Shown: piece after piece, positions 1 to 12,100 of the stretch
Layout of the letters: each line of letters starts with the position of its first letter
How positions within the stretch are numbered: the stretch's first letter is position 1
Assembly (NCBI GenBank): GCA_029255685.2
Contig: CM055314.2
Span: 45,838,772 to 45,902,771, forward strand
DNA length: 64,000 nucleotides
Source: Silene conica
Lineage: Eukaryota; Streptophyta; Magnoliopsida; Caryophyllales; Caryophyllaceae
Direction of reading: 5' to 3'
The notes under the pieces: generated by a model
Databases searched by the model: none
What the model was told of the DNA's origin: nothing
The model's input: the letters and a program-made list of their open reading frames with translations, nothing else
Program-made: the position numbers and the translations under genes

Positions 1-256
1 TAGGTGGCACGTCGTGATTGTTCGAATATACTTGATAACCATGTTACCTCTGTATGCATTTTTTATTGTGGCTCTTTAAGTGTCCTGTGTCTCTGTGGTA
101 TGCTAAACTTTGGGGACAAAGTTTTCTTAAGGAGGGTAGAATGTAACATTCCACGTTTCTTAAGTGCTACTTGTGATTGTTTATGCTTGGTACGTGTTTC
201 GTTACCATTATAAGATGGTGAACTTCGGGACGAAGTTCATTTCAAGGGGGGAAGAC
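1..256 (+). mobile_element. 3' tail of a preceding LARD internal region
   Basis: Identical by eye to 6287-6542, the end of the complete internal region. It ends in the polypurine tract AAGGGGGGAAGAC directly before LTR 1. It therefore belongs to another element copy whose body lies left of the window. The short open frame at 4-213 is repeated only because the DNA is repeated and has no recognisable protein content. Confidence 0.85.
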
Positions 257-2866
257 TGTAATCCCCCGTATTTTCTTAATGCATAATAATGAGTTGTTTA
301 TATTTTTATCGGGATGACATATAATTATATTTGAATGTTGCGTGACAATGCTAGTTGTTATTATTTGTTACAAGTATTTATTAAATTTTGAATTGTGACT
401 TATGAACGGGAATTTGCATTTTATGTCCTCGGGATGCGTGATGGGCTTGGGGCTTACGAGTAATGGGTGATGGGTAGGGGTTAAACGTGTAGTACATCTA
501 ATGATGAAAACAAAAAACAAACCCTAATGTATACCTACCGACATATGCTACCCTTTCACCCATCGACAAAACGACCCTCACAAAAACTCAAAACCCTACT
601 TCCCTTTTCACTTCTCTGCCTCCGTCTCTCCCTGCTCCCTTTCATCAATAACCGTCCACCCTAAAACAGCAAGAGAAACAAGAGAAGAAATCCGTGTCAA
701 TCACCTCACCATCACGCAACATGTCATCCGTACTTAAGTTTAATTCGTAAGTTTTACGCATCTTCTTTAAGCTTTCGACCAGAGTAATGTGTTAGCTGTA
801 TTTATTGATGTATGTTTAACATGTTCCTCGTGATTAAAACACTATTGCAGCACCATAACTCGTCTAATTGGAACCATGAATGTCGCAGTAAAACGTGATT
901 TTTTTATACTCTGTTTTGTTATGCGGGTTTCAGGGCTGTATGGTGTCGGTTTTAGGGTCTGTTTGGGGTTGGTTCTGGACCTGGGTTTTGGGTGGTAGGT
1001 TACTGGTATGGTGGTGACCACCCTGGTGCCGGTGTGGTGGCCGTAGGAGGTGGATAGTGGCAGTAACGAGTTGAGACAGGGCAGGAAGTGAGACTCGGGA
1101 ATAGAACAAAGAAGTGCGAACGTGAGCAGCCTACTTTGGCTAAGTCGTAGTGGGGTGTTAGTGAAGGACGAGGACTCGTGTGGACCACCCCTGGAACCAC
1201 CGTGAGTCAGTGGTGACAGCGGTGGTGACCATAGGTGGTGTGGGGCATGGTGGTGAGTGGAAAACACGTGAGAAAGAGGGTGCACGGGCGAGTCGTAGAT
1301 AGAAATCAGTGTAACAGTGGCGGTGTAGTCGGGTTTTGGGCAGTGCGTTAATGGGGTTTATGGTGGGTCCAGGTGGCAACGAGGGCGTGGTGTTTGTAGT
1401 AAGTGGTACCGGCTAGAGGATGGGGTTGATAGAGGTGGCTAAGGGTGGCCTGGGTGGTGGTTGTGCGACTGGGAAGTGGTGGTGTCGTGAGGCCTGATTT
1501 TGGTTTTGGGCTGTTCACGGTTTTGCGTATGGACGTGTTTTTGCTTTTGTGATGGTGTTGTTTAGTTACAAGTAGATGCCACTAATATTATATTATTATT
1601 ATTATTATTATATATTACTATTATTATTATCATTATTATTCTTATTATTGTCGTTAATAATATAATTGTGTTATTATTAGTATTGTTTTATTACTTTTTT
1701 TTATTGTCTTATTATTTTGTTCTTATTGTTTATTATCATTAATGGTATTATTGTTGGGGCTTGGTAAATTATGTTATTGGTATTATTATTATTATTATTG
1801 TTGATGTTAATGTTTGATTATTAGTATATGGTAACTTGTTAATAATGTTTTGTGGTTAGTAATGTATTTGGGTATGAGTAATTTCGTGAGTTTATATGGT
1901 GACAATTACTTATATGTAATTAAGATCAATAAATGAGAACTTGATCAATAATTTGATGGTATTGTCTTGTTGGGACGAGGTTGTTATTTCGGGAAAGTTT
2001 CTATTATAGGAAACTTTCCACTTTTAAAAGTTACTATGTTTGGAATCCTTACTATTCTAGGACAGGGGGTTAATAACTGTTATATAATATATGTTTAGGT
2101 GACGGTTTTCCGCGTGGAATATTTCTAGCAACTGTTCGGTTGTCTTTCTGCAGTTTGAGGTAGGGGAATATATTATGATTCATGTTATGACAGGAAATGT
2201 GTAAGTGATGCTTATTACGAGTTTGATATAATTGATTATTACTGTACTGTGGATTGAATTGTTATTATTGATCACTGTGGAGATCGGGGATGTGAATATA
2301 AAGGGTCTGTGTTTGGTGCGGAGATAAAGGGTCTGTGTTTGGTGCGGAGATAAAGGGTCTGTGTTTGGTGCGGAGATAAAGGGTCTGTGATATGGTGTGG
2401 AGTATATTGGGTCTTGTGATCGGTGCGGAGTTTATTTGGTGTTGGATCGGTGCGGAGAAGGGATGATTGATCCCAACGTATTTATGATAGTATTGTTATT
2501 TATGTGTTGTCTGCTTTACCTACTCAACCTCGCGGTTGACCCTGTGTATTCGTGTGACACCTGTGATGATCCGTGATGGGGAGCAGTTTTGACAGGAAAG
2601 TTGGTGCTGTGGGAGCATGGGATGGCGTGAGCACTTGGATGGACCGACTTAGATTTTAGATCACATACTTCGATGTTGTCAGTTGTACTTTAGTTTCCGT
2701 TGTGTAGTACTTGTAATATCAAAGTTTAAAATTTATCAGTTTTTATATAAATTACCTTTGGTTTGTTTACCTTGTTATTCACTACCTCGGATATTCCGGG
2801 ATGGTAACAGCCCTATTTATTTGAGAATGTCTTGCTAAAGGCTCTTAAATAAATGGGGGTGTTACA
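257..2866 (+). repeat. LARD LTR, copy 1
   Basis: 2610 bp, starting TGTAATCCCCC after a polypurine tract and ending GGGGGTGTTACA three bases before the primer binding site. It contains a pyrimidine-rich patch (about 590-650), a G/T-rich stretch (about 960-1500) that gives chance open frames on the minus strand, ATT-trinucleotide tracts (about 1585-1800) and a 26-bp minisatellite. I found two differences from copy 2 (A/G at 1528-1530 and C/T near 1619), so the copies are nearly identical. Confidence 0.9.
2298..2457 (+). repeat. 26-bp minisatellite inside LARD LTR 1
   Basis: Three perfect tandem units starting ATAAAGGGTCTGTG and ending GGTGCGGAG, followed by three diverged 26-28-bp units that keep the GGTGCGGAG or GGTGTGGAG ending. 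Confidence 0.9.
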
Positions 2867-2869
2867 AAG

Positions 2870-2881
2870 TGGTATCAGAGC
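2870..2881 (+). other. Primer binding site, initiator-Met tRNA
   Basis: TGGTATCAGAGC lies 3 bases after the end of LTR 1. It is the usual plant complement of the initiator-Met tRNA 3' end, where minus-strand cDNA synthesis starts. Confidence 0.95.
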
Positions 2882-4291
2882 AAACGATCCTCAGGCCTAA
2901 ACCAAATGAATAATAATGAACGTAGGAAGAGTCTAATAAAATGAACCCCGAGATGAAACTGATAGGAGCCCCAAAAAGGAATGGGATGAGTTAGGGGCCC
3001 CCTCACACCAAACCTGGGCCCTTTCTGTTCTGTCTCGGGAACCCGAAGAGAGTAATTGAAGAGTGGGGTAGACTATATAGTGACCTGGTTATACTATGCT
3101 AACGTTATTGCAGGAGAAGAACGAGGTAAGTCATATGTGAGTTCTGATTTAAGATATGTGCAATAGGAACTGTGGATTGACATGGATGATTGAATTGAAA
3201 TTATCAGAGTTTGGGAGTTGTATTTGTTGAGCCATACTTAGAGTGATGTGATCATATGATTTTGGCAATTGAAGTGTTTATACGATTATCTGGAATTGAA
3301 TGACAATAGTATCTATGTAATATATAGTTGGTATTTGAACATGAACGGTCAGATTTATATGAATTAGTAAACCATGTCTAGTGATATGCGGAATGTGTTT
3401 CCTAAGCCATGAACGTATATAGTTATGTGTTGCATATACCGTACTTAAGATTTTATGCCTATTATATGCATTCAAAGTTGTTATGAAGTTCGTAATCAAT
3501 AAGGGATACATAGTAGTCTCTAGTTAAGTCTCCGTACTTGGATAAGTTGTGATGATGCAATGGGAGAAATTAATTTATTTTGATTCACATGTATAACTAT
3601 CAAGCTATTTAGTTGACCCTATTTCCAGTTCGAAACCTTTACTGTGTTTTAGATGGCAACTACAATTGAAATGAGGAATGAATGTTAATATGGTACAGAG
3701 TGGTGTCTATGCTTCAAATGATTGTCAACGTGTTTTGGAATAAGAAATGTTGGGTTTGGATGTAGTAGTGTTTATTTGCAAAGGAACCCAAAGTTTTAAT
3801 CAATTTTCAGAATGTTATCTGGTTTGTGTAGGATGTCATTTTACATGTGTTCCAAATATGAGTATGACAATTTTATGTATGATAACCTTTTAAGTTGGTT
3901 TTACAATGTTTTGGTTTTATGTTAATACGAGTTATATTCTGGGTGAAATAAATCTTCTAGTTGACCGTGGTTGGATTGTTGCTGCACAGTTCCGTTTTGA
4001 CCCATCTTCGTGTAAAAGAAATCGTTTAAAACTTGGTTATTGTTTATGCATAATTCCACCTTTACTGTTCAGAATATGCGTTTACGTTTTCACAATGATA
4101 GGCCATGTAAAATCTTAATGAGTCGTTATCTAATTGTGATTTTTGCAAGTTGCTTAATTTTCAGTTGAATTGCTGTAAAGTTCTTGTCCGATTGAGTTAT
4201 GCATTAGATTCTTTTTCCTCTGTTTATCTAATTCTTTATATTTTCTAAAAGCTATAATCGCTCGCATGTTAGCTAAGCTGTTATTTAACAT

Positions 4292-4292
<1 letters not shown>

Positions 4293-4330
<38 letters not shown>
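4293..4330 (+). repeat. Poly-T tract (38 T)
   Basis: Uninterrupted run of T within the LARD internal region. It could be a simple-sequence expansion or the poly-A relic of a minus-strand retroposed insert; nothing recognisable flanks it. Confidence 0.9.
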
Positions 4331-4331
<1 letters not shown>

Positions 4332-6218
4332 TGGCATAAGGTTAATTGGTGAAATTGTGAGTTATGTAAATTTCATATAAAAGTTAATAAAATGTGAAAT
4401 ATGTGATGTGACCAGGTGATATCTTGTTATGGCATTAGTAACATGAATAGTAGGCAAATGGTATGAGTATGAACCTCACTATATGATAGCATAACCTTGT
4501 TTATTTTGTCAAGTTTAATATAGAATCATTTCAATTATATGTCTAATGTTACGATCTCAAGATAATTATGTGGTACTCGTATGTGATATCAAAAGCATGC
4601 TTATCTGAGAAGGGTCTTGCCAAGTGGCAAAATGAAACTTAACTGGTAAGCTTACTAGCACGATATAGTAACCTAATGGTTATACGTAATTGTGATTATT
4701 TGGATAATGTGAATCTTGTTGATGTTCTTTTGGATAATGATGGTTTATCTCTGTCTAGTTCCTGTGATATAATCCTTGTAACTTCTTCAAGTATGTTGTT
4801 GTACCATACAGTGAATTGCATATTGTTATATTTAGAATCTGATCACGATGTGTGAATTATTAATTATTGACATACGAATTATGGAAGTACTAGTCTGGTG
4901 AATTCGTTTACTTTTATCATTAAATTTTGTTTCATATTTAATGAACTCAAGAACAATGTTTTAGTAAAGGGAGTCCGGATGTCCCCATGTAGTCCTGCTT
5001 CGATCCATAACTTGGAAAATGGTCTTCGATTCGTGTTTATAATTGTCACAAACCACCCTCTCAAAGTTTCAAACATTTCAAAATATTTTCAAAAGTGATA
5101 AACCAGGATAAAGCTTGATGCTTGATAATTATGGGGATGGCTGCAACATGACAATTCTGTAGCTATGTGTCGATGAAATCCTGCTTGAATGCTTATTTGT
5201 CGCGCGTTGAATAAAACCCTTTTGTGCAAGTCGTATATAGTAATAGTTTCATGATAAATGATGTAATGTGAGTGGACGGGAAATGTACCTAAGTGATTTT
5301 GTTAACTTATTGATACCTAGGAATGTTAAGCGGTCTTGTGAGCCTATGATTTGTACACATCTTGTGAAATATGTCAAGTGTTCCATGTTTAGTTACATTA
5401 AATAATTTTGCTCTATGTCCTTCCTAAAATATGATTTTTGCTTCTATAATATGTTTACGAACATGAAATGTGTTCTTTATCAGTTATGAACTACGAGTTT
5501 GCTAATTGTCCGCATTGGTGTAAGTATGTAACTACGTGTTAAATTTCAAAGGTACCTAGGTGTTAGCCACTCTGATTTTGTTTTACGTAACACAAGTCTA
5601 CCGATCCTATTACTCTTATTATTGGTGGAGATTATATGTTTACATGATAATTGATATGGATTCCTTATGAGTACTTATTTGAGTTGAATATTAGTAGTTG
5701 TTGTCCTATTTTGATAGTTCATATTTTCTATTAGTAAGATAATTATTTTGTTCGTGAGACGGGTTGAGTTGTGGGATACGCAAACTTTTGGTAATTGATT
5801 GGTTGATTTATGCATAATGGTTCTGCACTAGGTTGATTTGGTATTGTAAGTATACATAAAAGCATGTCAATGAACTTGGAAGGTAAGTACTGTTTGGATA
5901 GAGTTTAGAACGAAGTCCCTGATTGATTTTTGTATTGAGATTGCAGTTCAGTATATTATTGAGTTGTCGTATTCGTTGGCCTTGACACGTGGGTGAGTAG
6001 CTTAGAGTTTTATTCTCTCGGTGTTGAGCCGATTCTTTAATGGAATATTTAACAATATTGATATTGAAACGGAGATGAGAATTGGTTATTGGTTTGAGTT
6101 ATGAGTTATTAGGCCGTTGTGCCATATTGTGTTTACGGTCCGGTGTGACCTTGGGTATTGAGTTCTATTCTGAATTTGGCATCGATATTGAGATGAAATT
6201 TTTTTTTTATTGGGTTAC

Positions 6219-6438
6219 GGGGACGTAACCATGTTTTAAGGAGGATAGAATTGTAAAATCATAATAACGAGCTGTTATGACATGGCTAGGTGGCACGTCG
6301 TGATTGTTCGAATATACTTGATAACCATGTTACCTCTGTATGCATTTTTTATTGTGGCTCTTTAAGTGTCCTGTGTCTCTGTGGTATGCTAAACTTTGGG
6401 GACAAAGTTTTCTTAAGGAGGGTAGAATGTAACATTCC
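6219..6438 (+). repeat. Two further polypurine/LTR-start-like motifs
   Basis: GGGGACGTAACC followed by AAGGAGGATAGAATTGTAA (about 6219-6257), and GGGGACAAAGTTTTC followed by AAGGAGGGTAGAATGTAAC (about 6399-6434), copy the layout of the true junction at 6512-6548: GGGACGAAGTTC, purine tract, TGTAA. They look like relics of earlier 3' ends. Confidence 0.6.
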
Positions 6439-6530
6439 ACGTTTCTTAAGTGCTACTTGTGATTGTTTATGCTTGGTACGTGTTTCGTTACCATTATAAG
6501 ATGGTGAACTTCGGGACGAAGTTCATTTCA

Positions 6531-6542
6531 AGGGGGGAAGAC
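6531..6542 (+). other. Polypurine tract of the LARD
   Basis: AGGGGGGAAGAC directly precedes LTR 2 (the same at 245-256 before LTR 1). It is preceded by GGGACGAAGTTC, a common neighbour of the polypurine tract in plant Ty3/gypsy elements. It would prime plus-strand cDNA. Confidence 0.85.
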
Positions 6543-9152
6543 TGTAATCCCCCGTATTTTCTTAATGCATAATAATGAGTTGTTTATATTTTTATCGGGA
6601 TGACATATAATTATATTTGAATGTTGCGTGACAATGCTAGTTGTTATTATTTGTTACAAGTATTTATTAAATTTTGAATTGTGACTTATGAACGGGAATT
6701 TGCATTTTATGTCCTCGGGATGCGTGATGGGCTTGGGGCTTACGAGTAATGGGTGATGGGTAGGGGTTAAACGTGTAGTACATCTAATGATGAAAACAAA
6801 AAACAAACCCTAATGTATACCTACCGACATATGCTACCCTTTCACCCATCGACAAAACGACCCTCACAAAAACTCAAAACCCTACTTCCCTTTTCACTTC
6901 TCTGCCTCCGTCTCTCCCTGCTCCCTTTCATCAATAACCGTCCACCCTAAAACAGCAAGAGAAACAAGAGAAGAAATCCGTGTCAATCACCTCACCATCA
7001 CGCAACATGTCATCCGTACTTAAGTTTAATTCGTAAGTTTTACGCATCTTCTTTAAGCTTTCGACCAGAGTAATGTGTTAGCTGTATTTATTGATGTATG
7101 TTTAACATGTTCCTCGTGATTAAAACACTATTGCAGCACCATAACTCGTCTAATTGGAACCATGAATGTCGCAGTAAAACGTGATTTTTTTATACTCTGT
7201 TTTGTTATGCGGGTTTCAGGGCTGTATGGTGTCGGTTTTAGGGTCTGTTTGGGGTTGGTTCTGGACCTGGGTTTTGGGTGGTAGGTTACTGGTATGGTGG
7301 TGACCACCCTGGTGCCGGTGTGGTGGCCGTAGGAGGTGGATAGTGGCAGTAACGAGTTGAGACAGGGCAGGAAGTGAGACTCGGGAATAGAACAAAGAAG
7401 TGCGAACGTGAGCAGCCTACTTTGGCTAAGTCGTAGTGGGGTGTTAGTGAAGGACGAGGACTCGTGTGGACCACCCCTGGAACCACCGTGAGTCAGTGGT
7501 GACAGCGGTGGTGACCATAGGTGGTGTGGGGCATGGTGGTGAGTGGAAAACACGTGAGAAAGAGGGTGCACGGGCGAGTCGTAGATAGAAATCAGTGTAA
7601 CAGTGGCGGTGTAGTCGGGTTTTGGGCAGTGCGTTAATGGGGTTTATGGTGGGTCCAGGTGGCAACGAGGGCGTGGTGTTTGTAGTAAGTGGTACCGGCT
7701 AGAGGATGGGGTTGATAGAGGTGGCTAAGGGTGGCCTGGGTGGTGGTTGTGCGACTGGGAAGTGGTGGTGTCGTGAGGCCTGATTTTGGTTTTGGGCTGT
7801 TCACGGTTTTGCGTATGGGCGTGTTTTTGCTTTTGTGATGGTGTTGTTTAGTTACAAGTAGATGCCACTAATATTATATTATTATTATTATTATTATATA
7901 TTATTATTATTATTATCATTATTATTCTTATTATTGTCGTTAATAATATAATTGTGTTATTATTAGTATTGTTTTATTACTTTTTTTTATTGTCTTATTA
8001 TTTTGTTCTTATTGTTTATTATCATTAATGGTATTATTGTTGGGGCTTGGTAAATTATGTTATTGGTATTATTATTATTATTATTGTTGATGTTAATGTT
8101 TGATTATTAGTATATGGTAACTTGTTAATAATGTTTTGTGGTTAGTAATGTATTTGGGTATGAGTAATTTCGTGAGTTTATATGGTGACAATTACTTATA
8201 TGTAATTAAGATCAATAAATGAGAACTTGATCAATAATTTGATGGTATTGTCTTGTTGGGACGAGGTTGTTATTTCGGGAAAGTTTCTATTATAGGAAAC
8301 TTTCCACTTTTAAAAGTTACTATGTTTGGAATCCTTACTATTCTAGGACAGGGGGTTAATAACTGTTATATAATATATGTTTAGGTGACGGTTTTCCGCG
8401 TGGAATATTTCTAGCAACTGTTCGGTTGTCTTTCTGCAGTTTGAGGTAGGGGAATATATTATGATTCATGTTATGACAGGAAATGTGTAAGTGATGCTTA
8501 TTACGAGTTTGATATAATTGATTATTACTGTACTGTGGATTGAATTGTTATTATTGATCACTGTGGAGATCGGGGATGTGAATATAAAGGGTCTGTGTTT
8601 GGTGCGGAGATAAAGGGTCTGTGTTTGGTGCGGAGATAAAGGGTCTGTGTTTGGTGCGGAGATAAAGGGTCTGTGATATGGTGTGGAGTATATTGGGTCT
8701 TGTGATCGGTGCGGAGTTTATTTGGTGTTGGATCGGTGCGGAGAAGGGATGATTGATCCCAACGTATTTATGATAGTATTGTTATTTATGTGTTGTCTGC
8801 TTTACCTACTCAACCTCGCGGTTGACCCTGTGTATTCGTGTGACACCTGTGATGATCCGTGATGGGGAGCAGTTTTGACAGGAAAGTTGGTGCTGTGGGA
8901 GCATGGGATGGCGTGAGCACTTGGATGGACCGACTTAGATTTTAGATCACATACTTCGATGTTGTCAGTTGTACTTTAGTTTCCGTTGTGTAGTACTTGT
9001 AATATCAAAGTTTAAAATTTATCAGTTTTTATATAAATTACCTTTGGTTTGTTTACCTTGTTATTCACTACCTCGGATATTCCGGGATGGTAACAGCCCT
9101 ATTTATTTGAGAATGTCTTGCTAAAGGCTCTTAAATAAATGGGGGTGTTACA
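6543..9152 (+). repeat. LARD LTR, copy 2
   Basis: 2610 bp, the counterpart of 257-2866 at offset 6286. It ends ...GGGGGTGTTACA and abuts the 32-bp satellite directly. The first five flanking bases are AGTGC, so the partner target duplication should be at the left end of the tandem, outside the window. The 26-bp minisatellite recurs at 8584-8743. Confidence 0.9.
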
Positions 9153-12100
9153 AGTGCTCGGTCATTGGTGCCCAAGGCTTAGGCAGTGCTCAGTCATTAG
9201 TGCCTATGGCCTTGGCATTGCTTGGTTATTGGAGCCCTTGGCCTAGGCTGTGCTCGGCCATTGATGCCCATGGCCTAGGTAATGCTTTGCTATTGGTCTT
9301 CATGGCATAGGCAATGCTCGGTCATTGGTGCCCGTGGCCTAGGCAGTGCTCGGCCATTGGTGCCCATGGCAAAGGCAGTGCTCGACATTGGTGCCCATGG
9401 CGACCCATGGCCTAGGCAGTAACTAAGCATTGGTGCCTATGGCCTAGGAAGTGCTTGGTCATTGGTGCCCATGGCGACACATGGCCTCGGCAGCGACAGA
9501 GCATTGGTGCCAATGGCCTAGGCAGTGATCAGTCATTGGTACCCATGGCCTAGGCAGTGCTCGACCATTGGTGCCCATGGCCTAGGCAAAGCTCGGTCAT
9601 TGGTGCCCATGGCGACCCATGGCCTAGGCAGTAACTAATCATTGGTGCCCATGGCCTAGGCAGTGCTCGACCATTGGTGCCCATGGCCTAGGCATTGCTC
9701 GGCCATTGGTGCCCATGGCCTAGGCACTGCTCGGTCTTTGGTGCCCATGGCCAAGGCAGTGCTCGGGCATTGGTGCCCTTGGCCTTGGTATTGCTCGGCC
9801 ATTGGTGCCCATGGGCAAGGTATTGCTGCGTCATTGGTGCCCATAGCGACCCATGGCCTAGGAAGTGACCGAGCATTGGTGCCCATGGCCTAGGTAGTGC
9901 TCTGCCATTGGTGCCCATGGCCTAGGCAGTGCTCGGTTATTGGTGCCCATGGCCTAGGCAGTGCTCGGTCATTGGTGCCCATGGCGATCCATGGCCTAGG
10001 CAGCGACTGAACATTGGTGCCCATGGCCTAGGCAGTGCTCGGTCATTGGTGCCCATCGCCTAGGCATTGCAAGGGCAATGGTGCCCATGGCCTAGGCAGT
10101 GCTCGGACATAGGTGCCCACGGCCTAGGCAGTGTTCGGGCATTCGTGCCCATGGCCTAGGCAGTGCTTGGTCATAGGTGCCCACGGCCTAGGCAGTGCTC
10201 GGTCATTGGTGCCCATGGCCTAGCCAATGCTCGGTCATTGGTGCCCACGGCCTAGGCATTGCTCGGTCATTGGTGCCCATGGTGTAGACAAAGATCGGGC
10301 AATTGTGCCCATGGCCTAGGCATTGCTCGGTCATTGGTGCCCGTGGCCTAGGCAGTGCTCGGTCATAAGTGCCCACGGCCTAGGCAGTGCTCGGTCATTG
10401 ATGCCCATGGCCTAGGCATTGCTCGGTCATTGGTGCCCATTGCCTAGACAGTGCTCCGCATTGGTGCCCATGGCCTAGGCAGTGCTTGGGCATTGGTGCC
10501 CATGGCCTAGGCAGTGCTTGGGCATTGGTGATCATGGCCAAGGCACAGCTCGGTCATTGGTGCCCATGGCGTAGACAAAGCTCGGTCATTGGTGCCCATG
10601 GCCTAGGCATTGCTACGTCGTTGGTGCCCATGGCCTAGGCAGTGCTCGGGCATTTGTGCCCATGGCCTAGGCAGTGCTAAGTCATTGGTGCCCATGGCCT
10701 TGGCATTGCTCGGTCATTGGTGCCCATGGCCTAGGCAGTGATCGGGCATTGGTGCCCATGGCCTAGGCATTGCTGGGCCATTGGTGCCCACGGCCTAGGC
10801 ATTGCTCGGCCATTGGTGCCCACGGCCTAGGCAGTGCTCGGCCATTGGTGCCCACGGCCTAGGCAGTGCTCGGTCATTTGTGCCCATGGCCTAGGCAGTG
10901 CTCGGTCATTGGTGCCCATGGCCTAGGCATTGAAAGGGCATTGGTGCCCATGGCCTAGGCAGTGCTCGGACATAGGTGCCCACGGCCTATGCAGTGTTCG
11001 GGCATTGGTGCCCATGGCCTAGGCAGTGCTCGGTCAGTGGTGCCCATGGCCTAGGTAGTGCTCGGTCATTGGTGCCCATGGCCTACGCAAAGCTCGGTCA
11101 TTGGTGCCCATGGCCTAGGCATTGCTCGGTCATCGGTGCCCATGGCCTAGGCAGTGCTCGGTCATTGGTGCTCATGGCGTAGACAAAGCTCGGTCATTGG
11201 TGCCATGGCCTAGGCATTGCTCGGTCATTGGTGCCCATGGCCTAGGCAGTGCTCGGTGTTAGGTGCCCATGGCCTAGGCAGTGCTCGGTCATTGGTGCCC
11301 ATGGCCTTGGCAGTGCTCGGTCATTGGTGCCCATGGCGTAGACAAAGTTCGGTCATTGGTTCCCATGGCCTAGGCAGTGCTCGGTCATTGGTGCCCATGG
11401 CCTAGGCAGTGCTCGGTCATTGGTGTCCATGGCGTAGACAAAGCTCGGTCATTGGTTCCCATGGCCTAGCCAGTGCTCGGTCATTGGTGCCCATGGCCTA
11501 GGCAGTACTCGGTCATTGGTGCCCATGGCTTGGGCATTGCAAGGGCATTGGTGCCCATGGCCTAGGCAGTGCTCGGTCATAGGTGCCCACGGCCTAGGCA
11601 TTGCGCCGTCATTGGTGCCCATGGCCTAGGCAAAGCTCGGTCATTGGTGCCCAAGGCCTAGGCAGTGCTCCGCATTGGTGCCCATGGCTTAGGCAGTGCT
11701 CGGCCATTGGTGCCCATGGCCTAGGCAGTGCTCGGTCATTGGTGCCCATGGCCTAGGCAAAGCTCGGTCATTGGTGCCCATGGCCTAGCCAATGCTCGGG
11801 CATTGGTGCCCATGGCCTAGGCATTGCTCGGTCATTGGTGCCCATGGTGTAGACAAAGATCGGGCAATTGTGCCCATGGCCTAGGCAGTGCTCGGTCATT
11901 GGTGCCCATGGCCTAGGCAGTGCTCGGTCATAAGTGCCCACGGCCTAGGCAGTGCTCGGTCATTGGTGCCCATGGCCTAGGCATTGCTCGGTCATTTGTG
12001 CCCATTGCCTAGATAGTGCTCCGCATTGGTGCCCATGGCCTAGGCAATGCTTGGGCATTGCTGCCCATGGCCTAGGCACTGCTTGGGCATTGGTGATCAT

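Larger units (their letters stand above)
2867..6542 (+). mobile_element. LARD internal region, non-coding
   Basis: About 3.7 kb between the two LTRs. It begins with the primer binding site and ends with a polypurine tract. No frame longer than about 75 codons, and none shows zinc-knuckle, protease, RT or integrase motifs. The first few hundred bases resemble the leader of plant gypsy elements but have no gag start I can defend. It holds a 38-base T tract and three polypurine-like motifs near its 3' end. Replication would require proteins supplied by another element. Confidence 0.8.
1..9152 (+). mobile_element. Tandem non-autonomous LTR retrotransposon (LARD-like, probably Ty3/gypsy-derived)
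   Basis: Bases 1-2866 repeat at 6287-9152 with a constant offset of 6286 bp. The order is internal-region tail (1-256), LTR (257-2866), internal region (2867-6542), LTR (6543-9152), so this is at least part of an LTR-internal-LTR-internal-LTR tandem that continues left of the window. LTR ends are TGTAATCCCCC and GGGGGTGTTACA, near-inverted repeats typical of plant Ty3/gypsy chromoviruses. There is a Met-tRNA primer binding site and a polypurine tract, but no reading frame with gag or pol motifs, which fits a large retrotransposon derivative. The family (Tekay/Del-like) is inferred from the termini and from GGGACGAAGTTC just before the polypurine tract. Confidence 0.85.

Noticed and set aside
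842-1379. 147-, 73- and 66-codon minus-strand frames in the LARD LTR
   Set aside because: They overlap each other in different frames in a G/T-rich stretch and recur in LTR 2 only because the LTRs are copies; no domain is seen.
3906-4118. 70-codon frame in the LARD internal region
   Set aside because: No family resemblance, AT-driven composition and no matching neighbours.
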